A stretch of DNA of 7,323 nt from CAVALG01 sp963656085 (GCA_963656085.1 CAVKHV010000069.1:1-7323); one strand, 5' to 3'; shown: positions 1 through 6,531, counted from the first letter of the stretch. The notes: generated by a model not told the origin, from the sequence alone. Numbers and translations: made by a program.

Positions 1-3000
1 TGTCAGCGGCAATTTTGAAACGCATAGTAACCGATTTTTGAAGATTAAGTCCTGCGCCTTTCCAGGTAACGGCAGGATTTTCAATCGTCTTGTAAGCCGT
101 GTTTTTAACGGTTGTGAGCGTCGGCTCGGCAACTGTCGCAAAGCCCTTTTGCTCCTCGGTCAGTTTAGCGTTTGCGAGGTTTTCCGTATTGTGACCCGTG
201 TAAGTCTGTGAAGCCGAGCCGTAGTTCAAAAGGTCAACCAAAAGCGTCCGCAATTTTGCGTTTTCATCGCCCGAATACTTGCCGAGAAGATTATAGCAAT
301 ACTGTGCAACACTGTATTCCTTAGTTTCGCTGGTGTATTCAACACCGTTAAATTCAGCGTGAACTGTTGCCGATATGGTGTCATTCATTTGGTCGGGTGT
401 TATGTTATCAAAGGTGAAAACATAGCTCTTACCGTCCTCACTTAAGGTGTATTTATCCACCTTGACCGTCCTGTCGCCGAGTTTGAACACAACATATGGA
501 TTACTGTAACCGCCGTTGTCAATAATGTCTTTGCTGACTTTATAATTGAGCGACAAATCATTTTGCAATGTGAGGTAAGCTGAGGAAAATTTAAGTGCAG
601 TTTTTGGAATAAGCTCATATTTAATGTTGTTGTCAACCGCGTATTTGTGCGCCGCACTTTCCTCGGTTGTCCTGATGACCAAATTGTCACAACCGTTGAA
701 TGCATCATCGCCTATACTTGCCACGCTGTCGGGTATGGTTATGCTTGTAAGGGTTGTGCAATCGTAGAATGCCAGACGGCCTATGCTTGTTACACTGTCG
801 GGTATTGTTATACTTGTAAGCCCCTTGCATCCTATGAATGCACGTTCACCTAAACTTGTTACGCTATCGGACATAGTTATGCTTGTAAGCCCTGTGCAAC
901 CGGAAAATGCTAAACCGCCTATGCTTGTTACACTATCAGGTGTTGTTACGCTCGTAAGCCCTGTGCAATCTTCAAATGCAGAACCGCCTATGCTCATTAC
1001 ACCGTTTGGTATGGTTACACTTGTAAGTCCCGTGCAACGGAAGAATGCCTGTGCTGCTATACTCGTTGTACCTTGGCGTATTGTATAACCGCCATTAACA
1101 ATATCTTTCTTTGATTTAATCAAATGATTGCCGATATATAGCACACCGTTTGTCCAGTTGCCATCATTGTTGTAATATGCTGTATTATTGAATGCATCAA
1201 TGCCTATGCTTGTTACACTGTCAGGTATAGTTATACTTGTAAGCCCTGTGCAGCCGTAGAATACATAATCTTCCACAGTTGTTACACTATCAGGTATGGT
1301 TATGCTTGTTAAACTTTTGCAACCATAGAAAGCACGTTCACCTAAACTTGTTACGCTATCGGACATAGTTATGCTTGTAAGTCCTGTACAACCATAGAAT
1401 GCAGAACCGCCTATGCTTGTTACACTGTCAGGTATAGTTATACTTGTAAGTCCTGTACAACCATAGAATGCAGAACCGCCAATACTTGTTACACTGTCGG
1501 ATATGGTATATTCGCCTGTTTTACCTGCGGGATAACATACTAATTCTGATTTATCTTTATTGTATAGCACACCGTTAATAGAGCAGTAATTCTTATTATT
1601 TTCATCAACTGTTATTGCTTTAAGCCATGTGCAACCGGAGAATGCTCGTTCACCTATACTTGTTACACTGTCGGGGATTGTCACATTTTCAAGCGTACTT
1701 TTACATACGAGCATTCTCGAATTTACTATTTTTGAGTCATCAGCTATGATGAGCTCTTTTATTTTGCAACTGCTGAATGCTTGCCAGTCCATGGTTGTTA
1801 CGCTGTCAGGTATGGTTACGCTTATAAGGCTTGTACAACCGGAGAATGCATTTCGTCCTATGCTTGTTACGCTGTTGGGTATTGTTATGCTTGTAAGACT
1901 TTTGCATCCGGAGAATACGGAATAGCCTATGCTTGGCACACTGTCGGGTATGGTTATGCTTGTAAGGCTTGTGCAACCGGAGAATGAACTCCGGCCTATG
2001 CTTGTTACACTGTTAGGTATAGTTATACTCGCAAGCCTCGTGCATTCGCTGAATGCATAATCACCCATGCTTGTTACGCTGTCAGGTATGGTTATACTCG
2101 TAAGCCCCGTGCAACTGGAGAATGTACCCCTCCCTATGCTTGTCACACTGTTAGGTATAGTTATACTCATAAGCCCTGTGCATCCGCTGAATACATAATT
2201 GCCTATATTTGTTACGCTGTCAGGTATTGTTATACTCGTAAGTCCTGCGCAACGGTAGAATGCATCATCGCTTATACCTGTTACGCTATTGGGTATGACA
2301 TATTCACCTGTTTTACCTGCGGGATAACATACTAATTCTGATTTATCTTTATTGTACAGTACCCCGTCAACAGAGCAATAATTCTTATTGTTTTCATCAA
2401 CTCTTATTGATGTAAGCTCTGTGCAACCGTAAAACGCATAATCATCTATGCTTGTTACGCTATCGGGTATAGTTATGCTTGTTATGCCGTCGGGTAATGT
2501 TGGATACGGGTCTTCATTATCCTTTAAACCGTCTCCGTCATAATCAACAAATGAAGAACCTGCCCCATTATTGTACAATGTATATTTGTTTCCGTTGTGG
2601 TTAAACAATCTGCTTGGGCGTATGGATGAAGTAAAAACTACTCCTTCCGGCGATTTGTTTTTAAGTATAATTGTGGGCGCTGAACATGTTACGGTTTGTT
2701 GCAAAGTGCCATCAAAAATAACACTTCCTTCGAGTCCGCCTGAACTGCCATCGTCAAAATTTCCACCGATACGAAGCGTGCTGTTTGCTCCATTTATCAG
2801 TTTTGCTTTGCCCTCCGAGTTTGTTTCGAGAAGTAGGTTTCCTCTTACAGATAATGTTCCGTTATTTCTAATATAATCACAAGACGGCATCCAACTATTA
2901 TTACCGGACATAGTAAGCGAACCGGTAATTTCACATTTTCCGTTGTTTGCGAAATCAGTCTGTGCCCCAAAGTGGACATTGCCATCAATTGTTATGTCGC

Positions 3001-5299
3001 ATTCAGAAGGTATTATTAATCCTCCTTCATTTACAACGGTAATATTCCCTTTTATACTTTGATCTAATTTGACAGTATTTTCATAAGCAACATACAATTC
3101 TTTATAATCCGAATTATCAGCAAAGGAAGCATCCGCATAACAATATGTTTTAAATCCATTATTATCGAGCGGTTTGCCGTTCAGGCGATATTCACCATAT
3201 AATGTAACATCACTTAAATACTTGATTCCCATAGGATTACGAACCTCTATGTTGCGGGCTTTTAATCCTTGGATTTTTTGTTGCTTGTCGCCATTCAAAA
3301 TAAGTTTTCCGCCAAAAGTGTTGTCATAATCATGAATGTAAATATCACCCGATACCTCAAGCACAGCCGAACTTGACATATTTAATGTACTGTACTGACC
3401 TGGGGCTTGTTCATAGTAGGAATATAAAATCAGTGAACCTAAAGAAATTTTTCCGTTGTTATTTACTGTACCTGAACTATAAACCCCAAATTCTCCGTTA
3501 CAAATAATACTGCCGTCATTATTTAATGTTCCTGCAAATTCCATCATTGTAAAGTTTCCGTTGACTTCCATATTACCGTAATTATTGAAATTTGCTGCCT
3601 TTCTTCCACCCCAATAATAGCTGTAATCTCCGGTGAATTTTGCATTTCCTCCAACCTTTATTGTTCCGTAGTTTTCAATTAAAGCGTCTGTGTATGAATA
3701 TCCCGAACCACCGTATTTATTATACAAAAAATCCCCTTGAATTTTTATAGAGGCATCAGGCTGTATTGTAGCTCCTGTTCCGATTTTTTGATTTACAGTA
3801 AGATTTCCGTTAATTTGTATATTTTGACCTTTTGCTATATTGATTGTGTTATTATCATAATCTTTTAATATGTTCCCGGGAAACCCTTGAGGTATACAAT
3901 ACAAATTTCCGCTTTCTATTGTATCCGAGCCGCCGCAAATATTGGTGTCGCCGGTCAAAACCCATGTGCCGAAATCTGTAATTATCCTGCTTTCAATAGA
4001 TATGCTTTTTACATAGCTCTTTGCTGATTCGATCCATTTATTATAAAAAGTCACATCTGAATACATATTTGTTATAGTTTTCAGTATATCAGCATTAGAT
4101 GAAAGTTTTAATGTATCGGATGAATCGAGTGCAGCATTGGTAGCAGCAGAATATGCGGTGGCTAAAGTTTCCAAGTTATAAATATCTTTATTTTCAAACG
4201 GTGTATTAAATAGTGCAGCCTTATTTTTAAGCAACGTATGCAGATTAACCGCATACTCGCTTAATACCATTTGCTTCGTTAGGTCATCAATATCGGGCAC
4301 GTCAAAAATGCAGTCAAAAACGATCCAGGAAGCAACTTTTGTAATAGCACCAATTAATGCATATGTGCCTGCTTGATCTCCCAAAACGATTTCGGTGATT
4401 TTTTCTACAACCTTGTCTGCGATTTCATTAAGAACTTTACTTGTTAAGTACTGATCTAAGAAATAACTGACAAAACCATTTTTAAGTTGATTTTTAAGAC
4501 GATACATTCCATCGTAAAGCATTGTGCCAGAAGACGTACTGCTCAATATTTCATCAATGAGTTCCATACGAAAATCTTCCATCATTATGCCGGTTGCGAT
4601 AGTTTTTGCCGCTTTAAGTATATCAGCGCCTTTTGACAATCTGCTGGTGATTGTAGTAATATGAGGAAGGATAACCTCTTGTAGTGTAGTCAAGGTTGTT
4701 TTATTAATAGATACTAGCACACCGCTATCACCTATTGTTGCAAACATAGCCGTAAATACTTCCTTTTCAGTCATAACGGAAATGTCATAATTCTTATCAA
4801 AGATATCATAAACCTTTAAGGTATCATTAATTTTTTTAACCCATTTCAGTTCCGTTCCATATGCTTTTGCAATATCTGAGCCGCCGATCAATTTGGTAGC
4901 AAAATCAACATTCGCCGCATCTAAGGCTTTCTCATATGTAAAAGAGGTCAACCCGGAAGCATCCGTGATCATTTTCGTCCATTCCTTCAAGTCGAATGCC
5001 ATTGACAACGAGTTTTTGATGTTAGTCCACGCAAAGTTAGGACTATCCATATAATCGTTATAAACCTTATCAAGTATCATTTGTGTATAGTCATAGTGAT
5101 CCTCTAAATAAGGGGCATTGGCTAAATAATACGAATAGCCATAGAACAAGTCCGAGTAATAGATATACTCATCCTCAATTTCGGTTGAAGCGAATGTAGT
5201 CTTCGCGAAAGCATCAAACGGCACACCGGCAAACATGGTGACGGCCAAGCTGACCGCAACAATGAACGAGACAATTTTCTTTAATGACTTTGTTTTCAA
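1..5299 (-). CDS. Giant secreted BspA-like leucine-rich-repeat surface protein (partial, C-terminus off window)
   Basis: One frame stays open for 1766 codons from a TTG start at 5299-5297 to the left edge; no stop is seen. TTG is chosen because AAAGGAGGA (5306-5314) lies 6 nt upstream and a clear signal peptide follows: KTKSLKK, a hydrophobic core, then a likely cleavage after AFA (residue 32). Domain order: residues 33-435 mostly helical and unrecognised; about 436-910 Asn/Gly-rich beta-solenoid-like repeats (NNxGxIxVxGN pattern); 917-927 an Asp-rich DYDGDGLKDNED motif like thrombospondin type-3/EF-hand Ca loops; 934-1541 LRR_5/BspA repeats (AFxGCxxLTSITIPDSVTSIG); 1566-1766 a beta module seen in secreted clostridial proteins. 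BspA-like LRR proteins are typically cell-surface adhesins, so a role in host, mucus or cell contact is inferred. No wall anchor is visible because the C-terminus is missing. The upstream region may be a phase switch. Confidence 0.93.
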   Translation of the reverse strand, partial: MKTKSLKKIVSFIVAVSLAVTMFAGVPFDAFAKTTFASTEIEDEYIYYSDLFYGYSYYLANAPYLEDHYDYTQMILDKVYNDYMDSPNFAWTNIKNSLSMAFDLKEWTKMITDASGLTSFTYEKALDAANVDFATKLIGGSDIAKAYGTELKWVKKINDTLKVYDIFDKNYDISVMTEKEVFTAMFATIGDSGVLVSINKTTLTTLQEVILPHITTITSRLSKGADILKAAKTIATGIMMEDFRMELIDEILSSTSSGTMLYDGMYRLKNQLKNGFVSYFLDQYLTSKVLNEIADKVVEKITEIVLGDQAGTYALIGAITKVASWIVFDCIFDVPDIDDLTKQMVLSEYAVNLHTLLKNKAALFNTPFENKDIYNLETLATAYSAATNAALDSSDTLKLSSNADILKTITNMYSDVTFYNKWIESAKSYVKSISIESRIITDFGTWVLTGDTNICGGSDTIESGNLYCIPQGFPGNILKDYDNNTINIAKGQNIQINGNLTVNQKIGTGATIQPDASIKIQGDFLYNKYGGSGYSYTDALIENYGTIKVGGNAKFTGDYSYYWGGRKAANFNNYGNMEVNGNFTMMEFAGTLNNDGSIICNGEFGVYSSGTVNNNGKISLGSLILYSYYEQAPGQYSTLNMSSSAVLEVSGDIYIHDYDNTFGGKLILNGDKQQKIQGLKARNIEVRNPMGIKYLSDVTLYGEYRLNGKPLDNNGFKTYCYADASFADNSDYKELYVAYENTVKLDQSIKGNITVVNEGGLIIPSECDITIDGNVHFGAQTDFANNGKCEITGSLTMSGNNSWMPSCDYIRNNGTLSVRGNLLLETNSEGKAKLINGANSTLRIGGNFDDGSSGGLEGSVIFDGTLQQTVTCSAPTIILKNKSPEGVVFTSSIRPSRLFNHNGNKYTLYNNGAGSSFVDYDGDGLKDNEDPYPTLPDGITSITIPDSVTSIDDYAFYGCTELTSIRVDENNKNYCSVDGVLYNKDKSELVCYPAGKTGEYVIPNSVTGISDDAFYRCAGLTSITIPDSVTNIGNYVFSGCTGLMSITIPNSVTSIGRGTFSSCTGLTSITIPDSVTSMGDYAFSECTRLASITIPNSVTSIGRSSFSGCTSLTSITIPDSVPSIGYSVFSGCKSLTSITIPNSVTSIGRNAFSGCTSLISVTIPDSVTTMDWQAFSSCKIKELIIADDSKIVNSRMLVCKSTLENVTIPDSVTSIGERAFSGCTWLKAITVDENNKNYCSINGVLYNKDKSELVCYPAGKTGEYTISDSVTSIGGSAFYGCTGLTSITIPDSVTSIGGSAFYGCTGLTSITMSDSVTSLGERAFYGCKSLTSITIPDSVTTVEDYVFYGCTGLTSITIPDSVTSIGIDAFNNTAYYNNDGNWTNGVLYIGNHLIKSKKDIVNGGYTIRQGTTSIAAQAFFRCTGLTSVTIPNGVMSIGGSAFEDCTGLTSVTTPDSVTSIGGLAFSGCTGLTSITMSDSVTSLGERAFIGCKGLTSITIPDSVTSIGRLAFYDCTTLTSITIPDSVASIGDDAFNGCDNLVIRTTEESAAHKYAVDNNIKYELIPKTALKFSSAYLTLQNDLSLNYKVSKDIIDNGGYSNPYVVFKLGDRTVKVDKYTLSEDGKSYVFTFDNITPDQMNDTISATVHAEFNGVEYTSETKEYSVAQYCYNLLGKYSGDENAKLRTLLVDLLNYGSASQTYTGHNTENLANAKLTEEQKGFATVAEPTLTTVKNTAYKTIENPAVTWKGAGLNLQKSVTMRFKIAAD
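2..604 (-). other. C-terminal beta module of the surface protein (partial second copy at the edge)
   Basis: Residues about 1566-1766 start ALKFSSAYLTLQNDLSLNYK and contain NPYVVFKLGDRTVKV, a TLSEDGKSYVFTFDNITP stretch, NDTISATVHAEFNGVEY, and then a helical YCYNLLGKYS...LRTLLVDLLNYGSASQ segment. I recognise this as a module that recurs near the C-termini of secreted clostridial proteins, but I know no established function for it. The last residues (LNLQKSVTMRFKIAAD) resemble its opening (LTLQNDLSLNYKV), so a second copy probably begins at the window edge. Confidence 0.6.
840..889. repeat. Perfect 50-bp direct repeat, copy 1 (partner 1332-1381)
   Basis: These 50 bases are identical to 1332-1381, with an offset of 492 bp (164 codons). 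They encode part of an LRR unit reading LTSITMSDSVTSLGERA. Synonymous sites are also identical, which points to recent duplication or gene conversion and not to selection on protein alone. Confidence 0.9.
1332..1381. repeat. Perfect 50-bp direct repeat, copy 2 (partner 840-889)
   Basis: This is the second identical copy of the 50-bp LRR segment, in frame with the first. Confidence 0.9.
1374..1480. repeat. Tandem LRR duplication with 38-bp identical blocks
   Basis: Positions 1374-1411 and 1443-1480 are identical over 38 bp and lie exactly one 69-bp LRR unit apart. They encode the adjacent units with SAFYGCTGLTSI. This looks like a recent unit duplication. Confidence 0.88.
1509..1617. repeat. 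Long direct repeat, copy 1 (partner 2301-2409)
   Basis: This 109-bp stretch matches 2301-2409 with about nine mismatches by eye. The spacing is 792 bp, exactly 264 codons, so recombination between copies would keep the frame. It encodes most of the VDENNKNYCS...AGKTGEY insert. Confidence 0.9.
2301..2409. repeat. Long direct repeat, copy 2 (partner 1509-1617)
   Basis: This is the second copy of the 109-bp in-frame repeat within the LRR array, encoding the first long LRR insert. The two copies are about 92 percent identical by eye. Confidence 0.9.
2560..3965 (-). repeat. Beta-solenoid-like Asn/Gly repeat region of the surface protein
   Basis: Residues about 446-913 contain recurring short units such as IENYGTIKVGGNAKF (near residue 540), FNNYGNMEVNGNFTM, LNNDGSIICNGEFGV, VNNNGKISLGSLIL, FANNGKCEITGSLTM and IRNNGTLSVRGNLLL (near residue 810). 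The alternating polar turn and beta pattern (NNxGxIxVxGNLxL) suggests a right-handed beta-helix or solenoid stalk. Two longer units share another pattern: LILNGDKQQKI...NIEVRNPMGI (about 666-700) and VIFDGTLQQTV...IILKNKSPEGV (about 860-893). The fold is inferred from pattern only. Confidence 0.6.
5201..5299 (-). other. Signal peptide region of the surface protein
   Basis: The first 32 residues have a Lys-rich n-region (KTKSLKK), a hydrophobic core (IVSFIVAVSLAVTMFAG) and a small-residue cleavage site ending AFA, followed by KTTFAS. This is a standard Sec signal peptide, so the protein is exported. The exact cleavage position is inferred by eye. Confidence 0.85.
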
Positions 5300-5305
5300 T
5301 TCGTT

Positions 5306-5314
5306 TCCTCCTTT
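5306..5314 (-). promoter_or_regulatory. Ribosome binding site that fixes the TTG start
   Basis: On the minus strand AAAGGAGGA lies 6 nt before TTG at 5299. The nearest downstream ATG in frame is inside the signal peptide core, so TTG is the supported start. Confidence 0.88.
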
Positions 5315-5333
5315 AATTTTTGTAAATTCGCCT

Positions 5334-5365
5334 AAATACAACATAATTCGCATTATGTTGTATTT
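5334..5365. repeat. Left palindromic site of the putative invertible segment
   Basis: This is a perfect 14-bp inverted repeat (AAATACAACATAAT and its complement) around a 4-base centre, TCGC. It sits 35 bp upstream of the surface-protein start. Its right part, GCATTATGTTGTATTT (5350-5365), recurs exactly in inverted orientation at 5595-5610. The two-arm structure around a short centre resembles a tyrosine recombinase site. An operator for a dimeric regulator is the alternative. Confidence 0.85.
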
Positions 5366-5392
5366 GTAATTGCCATAACAGCGGTTGCATAC

Positions 5393-5420
5393 TATATAGT
5401 TAAAAAACGGGTGCAGTAAA
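5393..5420 (-). promoter_or_regulatory. Weak candidate leftward promoter for the surface-protein gene
   Basis: On the minus strand TTTACT (5420-5415), a 16-base spacer and TATATA (5398-5393) form a poor -35/-10 pair, about four of six matches each. It could give basal expression of the surface gene in the present orientation. It overlaps the 10-bp palindrome ACTATATAGT (5391-5400). Confidence 0.3.
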
Positions 5421-5422
5421 TT

Positions 5423-5464
5423 AAGCCTTTTTATTGTTTTTAAAAAACGATTACAAAAAGGCTT
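5423..5464. repeat. Stem-loop inside the segment
   Basis: AAGCCTTTTT (5423-5432) and AAAAAGGCTT (5455-5464) form a perfect 10-bp stem. The 22-base loop contains a near-palindrome, GTTTTTAAAAAAC. It lies upstream of the strong promoter in either orientation. It may be an insulating hairpin, a terminator-like element or a protein-binding site; neither side has a clear external T-tract. Confidence 0.6.
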
Positions 5465-5524
5465 GGTTGCTATACCTATATTTAACAATTATAAACTTAG
5501 TTTGACAGATTTATGTAAAAAATA

Positions 5525-5552
5525 TTGACTTTTTTATGTTTTGTAGTATACT
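5525..5552 (+). promoter_or_regulatory. Strong sigma-A type promoter inside the segment, pointing rightward
   Basis: The -35 is TTGACT (5525-5530) and the -10 is TATACT (5547-5552), with a 16-base spacer. Each box matches consensus at five of six positions. Predicted transcription starts near 5559 and runs toward the right palindromic site and the terminator at 5625-5646. No plus-strand gene lies downstream before the convergent recombinase gene. Confidence 0.75.
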
Positions 5553-5594
5553 TTTAGGTGATAAGTAATTTTGTGGGCACAGCTCATAAAATTA

Positions 5595-5625
5595 AAATAC
5601 AACATAATGCTGATTATGTAGTTTA
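5595..5625. repeat. Right palindromic site of the putative invertible segment
   Basis: The left part, AAATACAACATAATGC (5595-5610), is the exact inverse of 5350-5365. The right arm ATTATGTAGTTTA is a degenerate version of the left site's arm; the inner 7 bp (ACATAAT/ATTATGT) pair perfectly around centre GCTG. Compared in inverted orientation, the two sites share ACATAAT, then two mismatches, then 16 identical bases. Confidence 0.82.
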
Positions 5626-5646
5626 CCGCTTTCGGGCGGTGTTTTT
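5625..5646 (+). terminator. Rho-independent terminator just outside the right site
   Basis: ACCGC (5625-5629) pairs with GCGGT (5636-5640) around a 6-base loop, followed by GTTTTT. A T-G wobble may extend the 5-bp stem. The T-run follows only on the plus strand, so it would stop rightward transcription from 5525-5552 before it runs antisense into the recombinase gene. It offers no T-run to leftward transcripts. Confidence 0.6.
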
Positions 5647-5658
5647 CATGTCCGCTTT

Positions 5659-6501
5659 TTATAAAATCAAGTGCATATTTTCCATTCTTCTACGGTGTTC
5701 CGTGCCGGTGGAAATAATATAAATTCGGGTCGTGTTGATACTTGAATGACCGAGAATGTCTGCAAGCTTAGCAATATCTTTTTCAATACCGTAAAACACG
5801 CGGGCGAACAGGTGGCGCAGGTTATGCGGAAACACCTTTTGCGGGTTTACATTTGCTTCTTCACACAAGGCTTTCATTTCTCGCCATATATTTGTGCGGC
5901 TTATCGGCTTGCCTGTTCGTGTAACAAAAATCATACCGCTTTTTATTCCTTGCTCTGCTGCGTAGCAGAGCAATTTTTGTTTTAGCTCTTTCACAATAAA
6001 CACCGACCGTGTTTTGGCTTTGCAGTTCACAACCGCCTCGCCTTGTTTTACCGCCTCAAGCGTTATATATTGCAGTTCGCTGACACGGATACCTGTACCG
6101 CAAATTGTTTGCAAAATAAGGTTAAGTCTTTTGTTGCGTTTGTGTTGTGCCGTTCTGCAAAGCCGAGTATATTCCGCTTTTGTCAATTCCTTTTCTTCGG
6201 GGCAGAATACCTGCTGTTGAAGTTTCAGCGATTTCACCCTTAAATCATACCAACCTAAAAACGCAAATAAACTGTTGATACTTGCAAGCATTGAATTAAC
6301 ACTCCGCACGGCGTAATTTTCCTGCAAGTGCTTTTTGTATGCAATCACGGTTTCTTTTGTAACATCATTGTTTTGTGCGTACTTTGCAAACGCCTTAACA
6401 TCACGGATATACTTCTCAATTGTTGCCGTACTCCTTTCCTCTAAAATCAGATGTTCCTTAAATTCGGCAATCACTTTTGCCGTGATAAATTGTCCTTCCA
6501 T
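5659..6501 (-). CDS. Tyrosine recombinase / site-specific integrase (Xer-like, complete)
   Basis: The 280-residue protein has the full length and catalytic set of the phage integrase/Xer family, which cuts and rejoins DNA through a 3'-phosphotyrosine. By spacing to XerD the residues are Arg139 (GTGIRVSEL), Lys161 (NCKAKTRS), His226 and Arg229 (FPHNLRHLF), His252 (LGHSS) and the nucleophile Tyr261 (TTRIYI). Residues about 5-85 form the SAM-like core-binding domain (FKEHLILEERSTATIEKYIR). The ATG at 6501 has GGAGG (6510-6514) 8 nt upstream. It is unlikely to be the housekeeping XerC or XerD: it stands alone beside the palindromic sites and faces the surface-protein gene, the usual layout of a dedicated DNA-inversion enzyme. 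That substrate assignment is inference. Leftward transcripts could read through into the switch region because no leftward terminator is visible. Confidence 0.95.
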   Translation of the reverse strand: MEGQFITAKVIAEFKEHLILEERSTATIEKYIRDVKAFAKYAQNNDVTKETVIAYKKHLQENYAVRSVNSMLASINSLFAFLGWYDLRVKSLKLQQQVFCPEEKELTKAEYTRLCRTAQHKRNKRLNLILQTICGTGIRVSELQYITLEAVKQGEAVVNCKAKTRSVFIVKELKQKLLCYAAEQGIKSGMIFVTRTGKPISRTNIWREMKALCEEANVNPQKVFPHNLRHLFARVFYGIEKDIAKLADILGHSSINTTRIYIISTGTEHRRRMENMHLIL

Positions 6502-6531
6502 CCTGTTTACCTCCGAGTGTTTTTATAACAT

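Larger units (their letters stand above)
677..2498 (-). repeat. BspA-like (LRR_5) leucine-rich repeat array, about 20 units
   Basis: Residues about 934-1541. The basic unit is 23 residues (69 bp), typically AFYGCTGLTSITIPDSVTSI followed by G and two variable residues. Three units are expanded by inserts: two carry VDENNKNYCSxxGVLYNKDK followed by SELVCYPAGKTGEY (around 2301-2409 and 1509-1617). A third carries an unrelated insert with DGNWTNGVLYIGNHLIKSKK (around 1085-1190). The unit around 1700-1790 is degenerate. Such inserts are common in BspA-type LRR proteins. A capping segment (about residues 1542-1565) closes the array. LRR solenoids of this class present a ligand-binding face; the ligand is unknown here. 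Confidence 0.93.
5366..5594. mobile_element. Putative invertible promoter segment (phase-variation switch)
   Basis: This 229-bp, AT-rich, gene-free segment lies between the inverted 16-bp repeats. It sits between a giant surface-protein gene and a tyrosine recombinase gene. It carries a strong rightward promoter near its right end and a long stem-loop. In the given orientation the promoter points away from the surface gene. Inversion about the repeats would place the transcription start near 5401 on the minus strand, leaving a leader of about 100 nt before the TTG. Layout is seen; invertibility is inferred. Confidence 0.6.

Noticed and set aside
442..708. Minus-strand ORF of 88 codons in another frame
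   Set aside because: It overlaps the supported surface-protein frame, and its translation looks like no protein family.
780..2470. Regular repeats that could suggest a CRISPR array or satellite
   Set aside because: The period is 69 bp with coding-type divergence, and each unit translates to a 23-residue LRR. There are no unique spacers.
647..2876. Several plus-strand ORFs of 68-101 codons across the LRR region (such as 783-1088 and 1629-1925)
   Set aside because: They are antisense shadows of the 69-bp LRR repeat and show repetitive translations (MLVTLSGIV...). No ribosome binding sites support them, and the minus-strand frame is clearly the gene.
5334..5365. Left palindrome as a simple transcription terminator
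   Set aside because: The stem is almost all A/T without a GC-rich base, no proper T-tail follows, and a related copy exists at 5595-5625. A recombination or operator site fits better.
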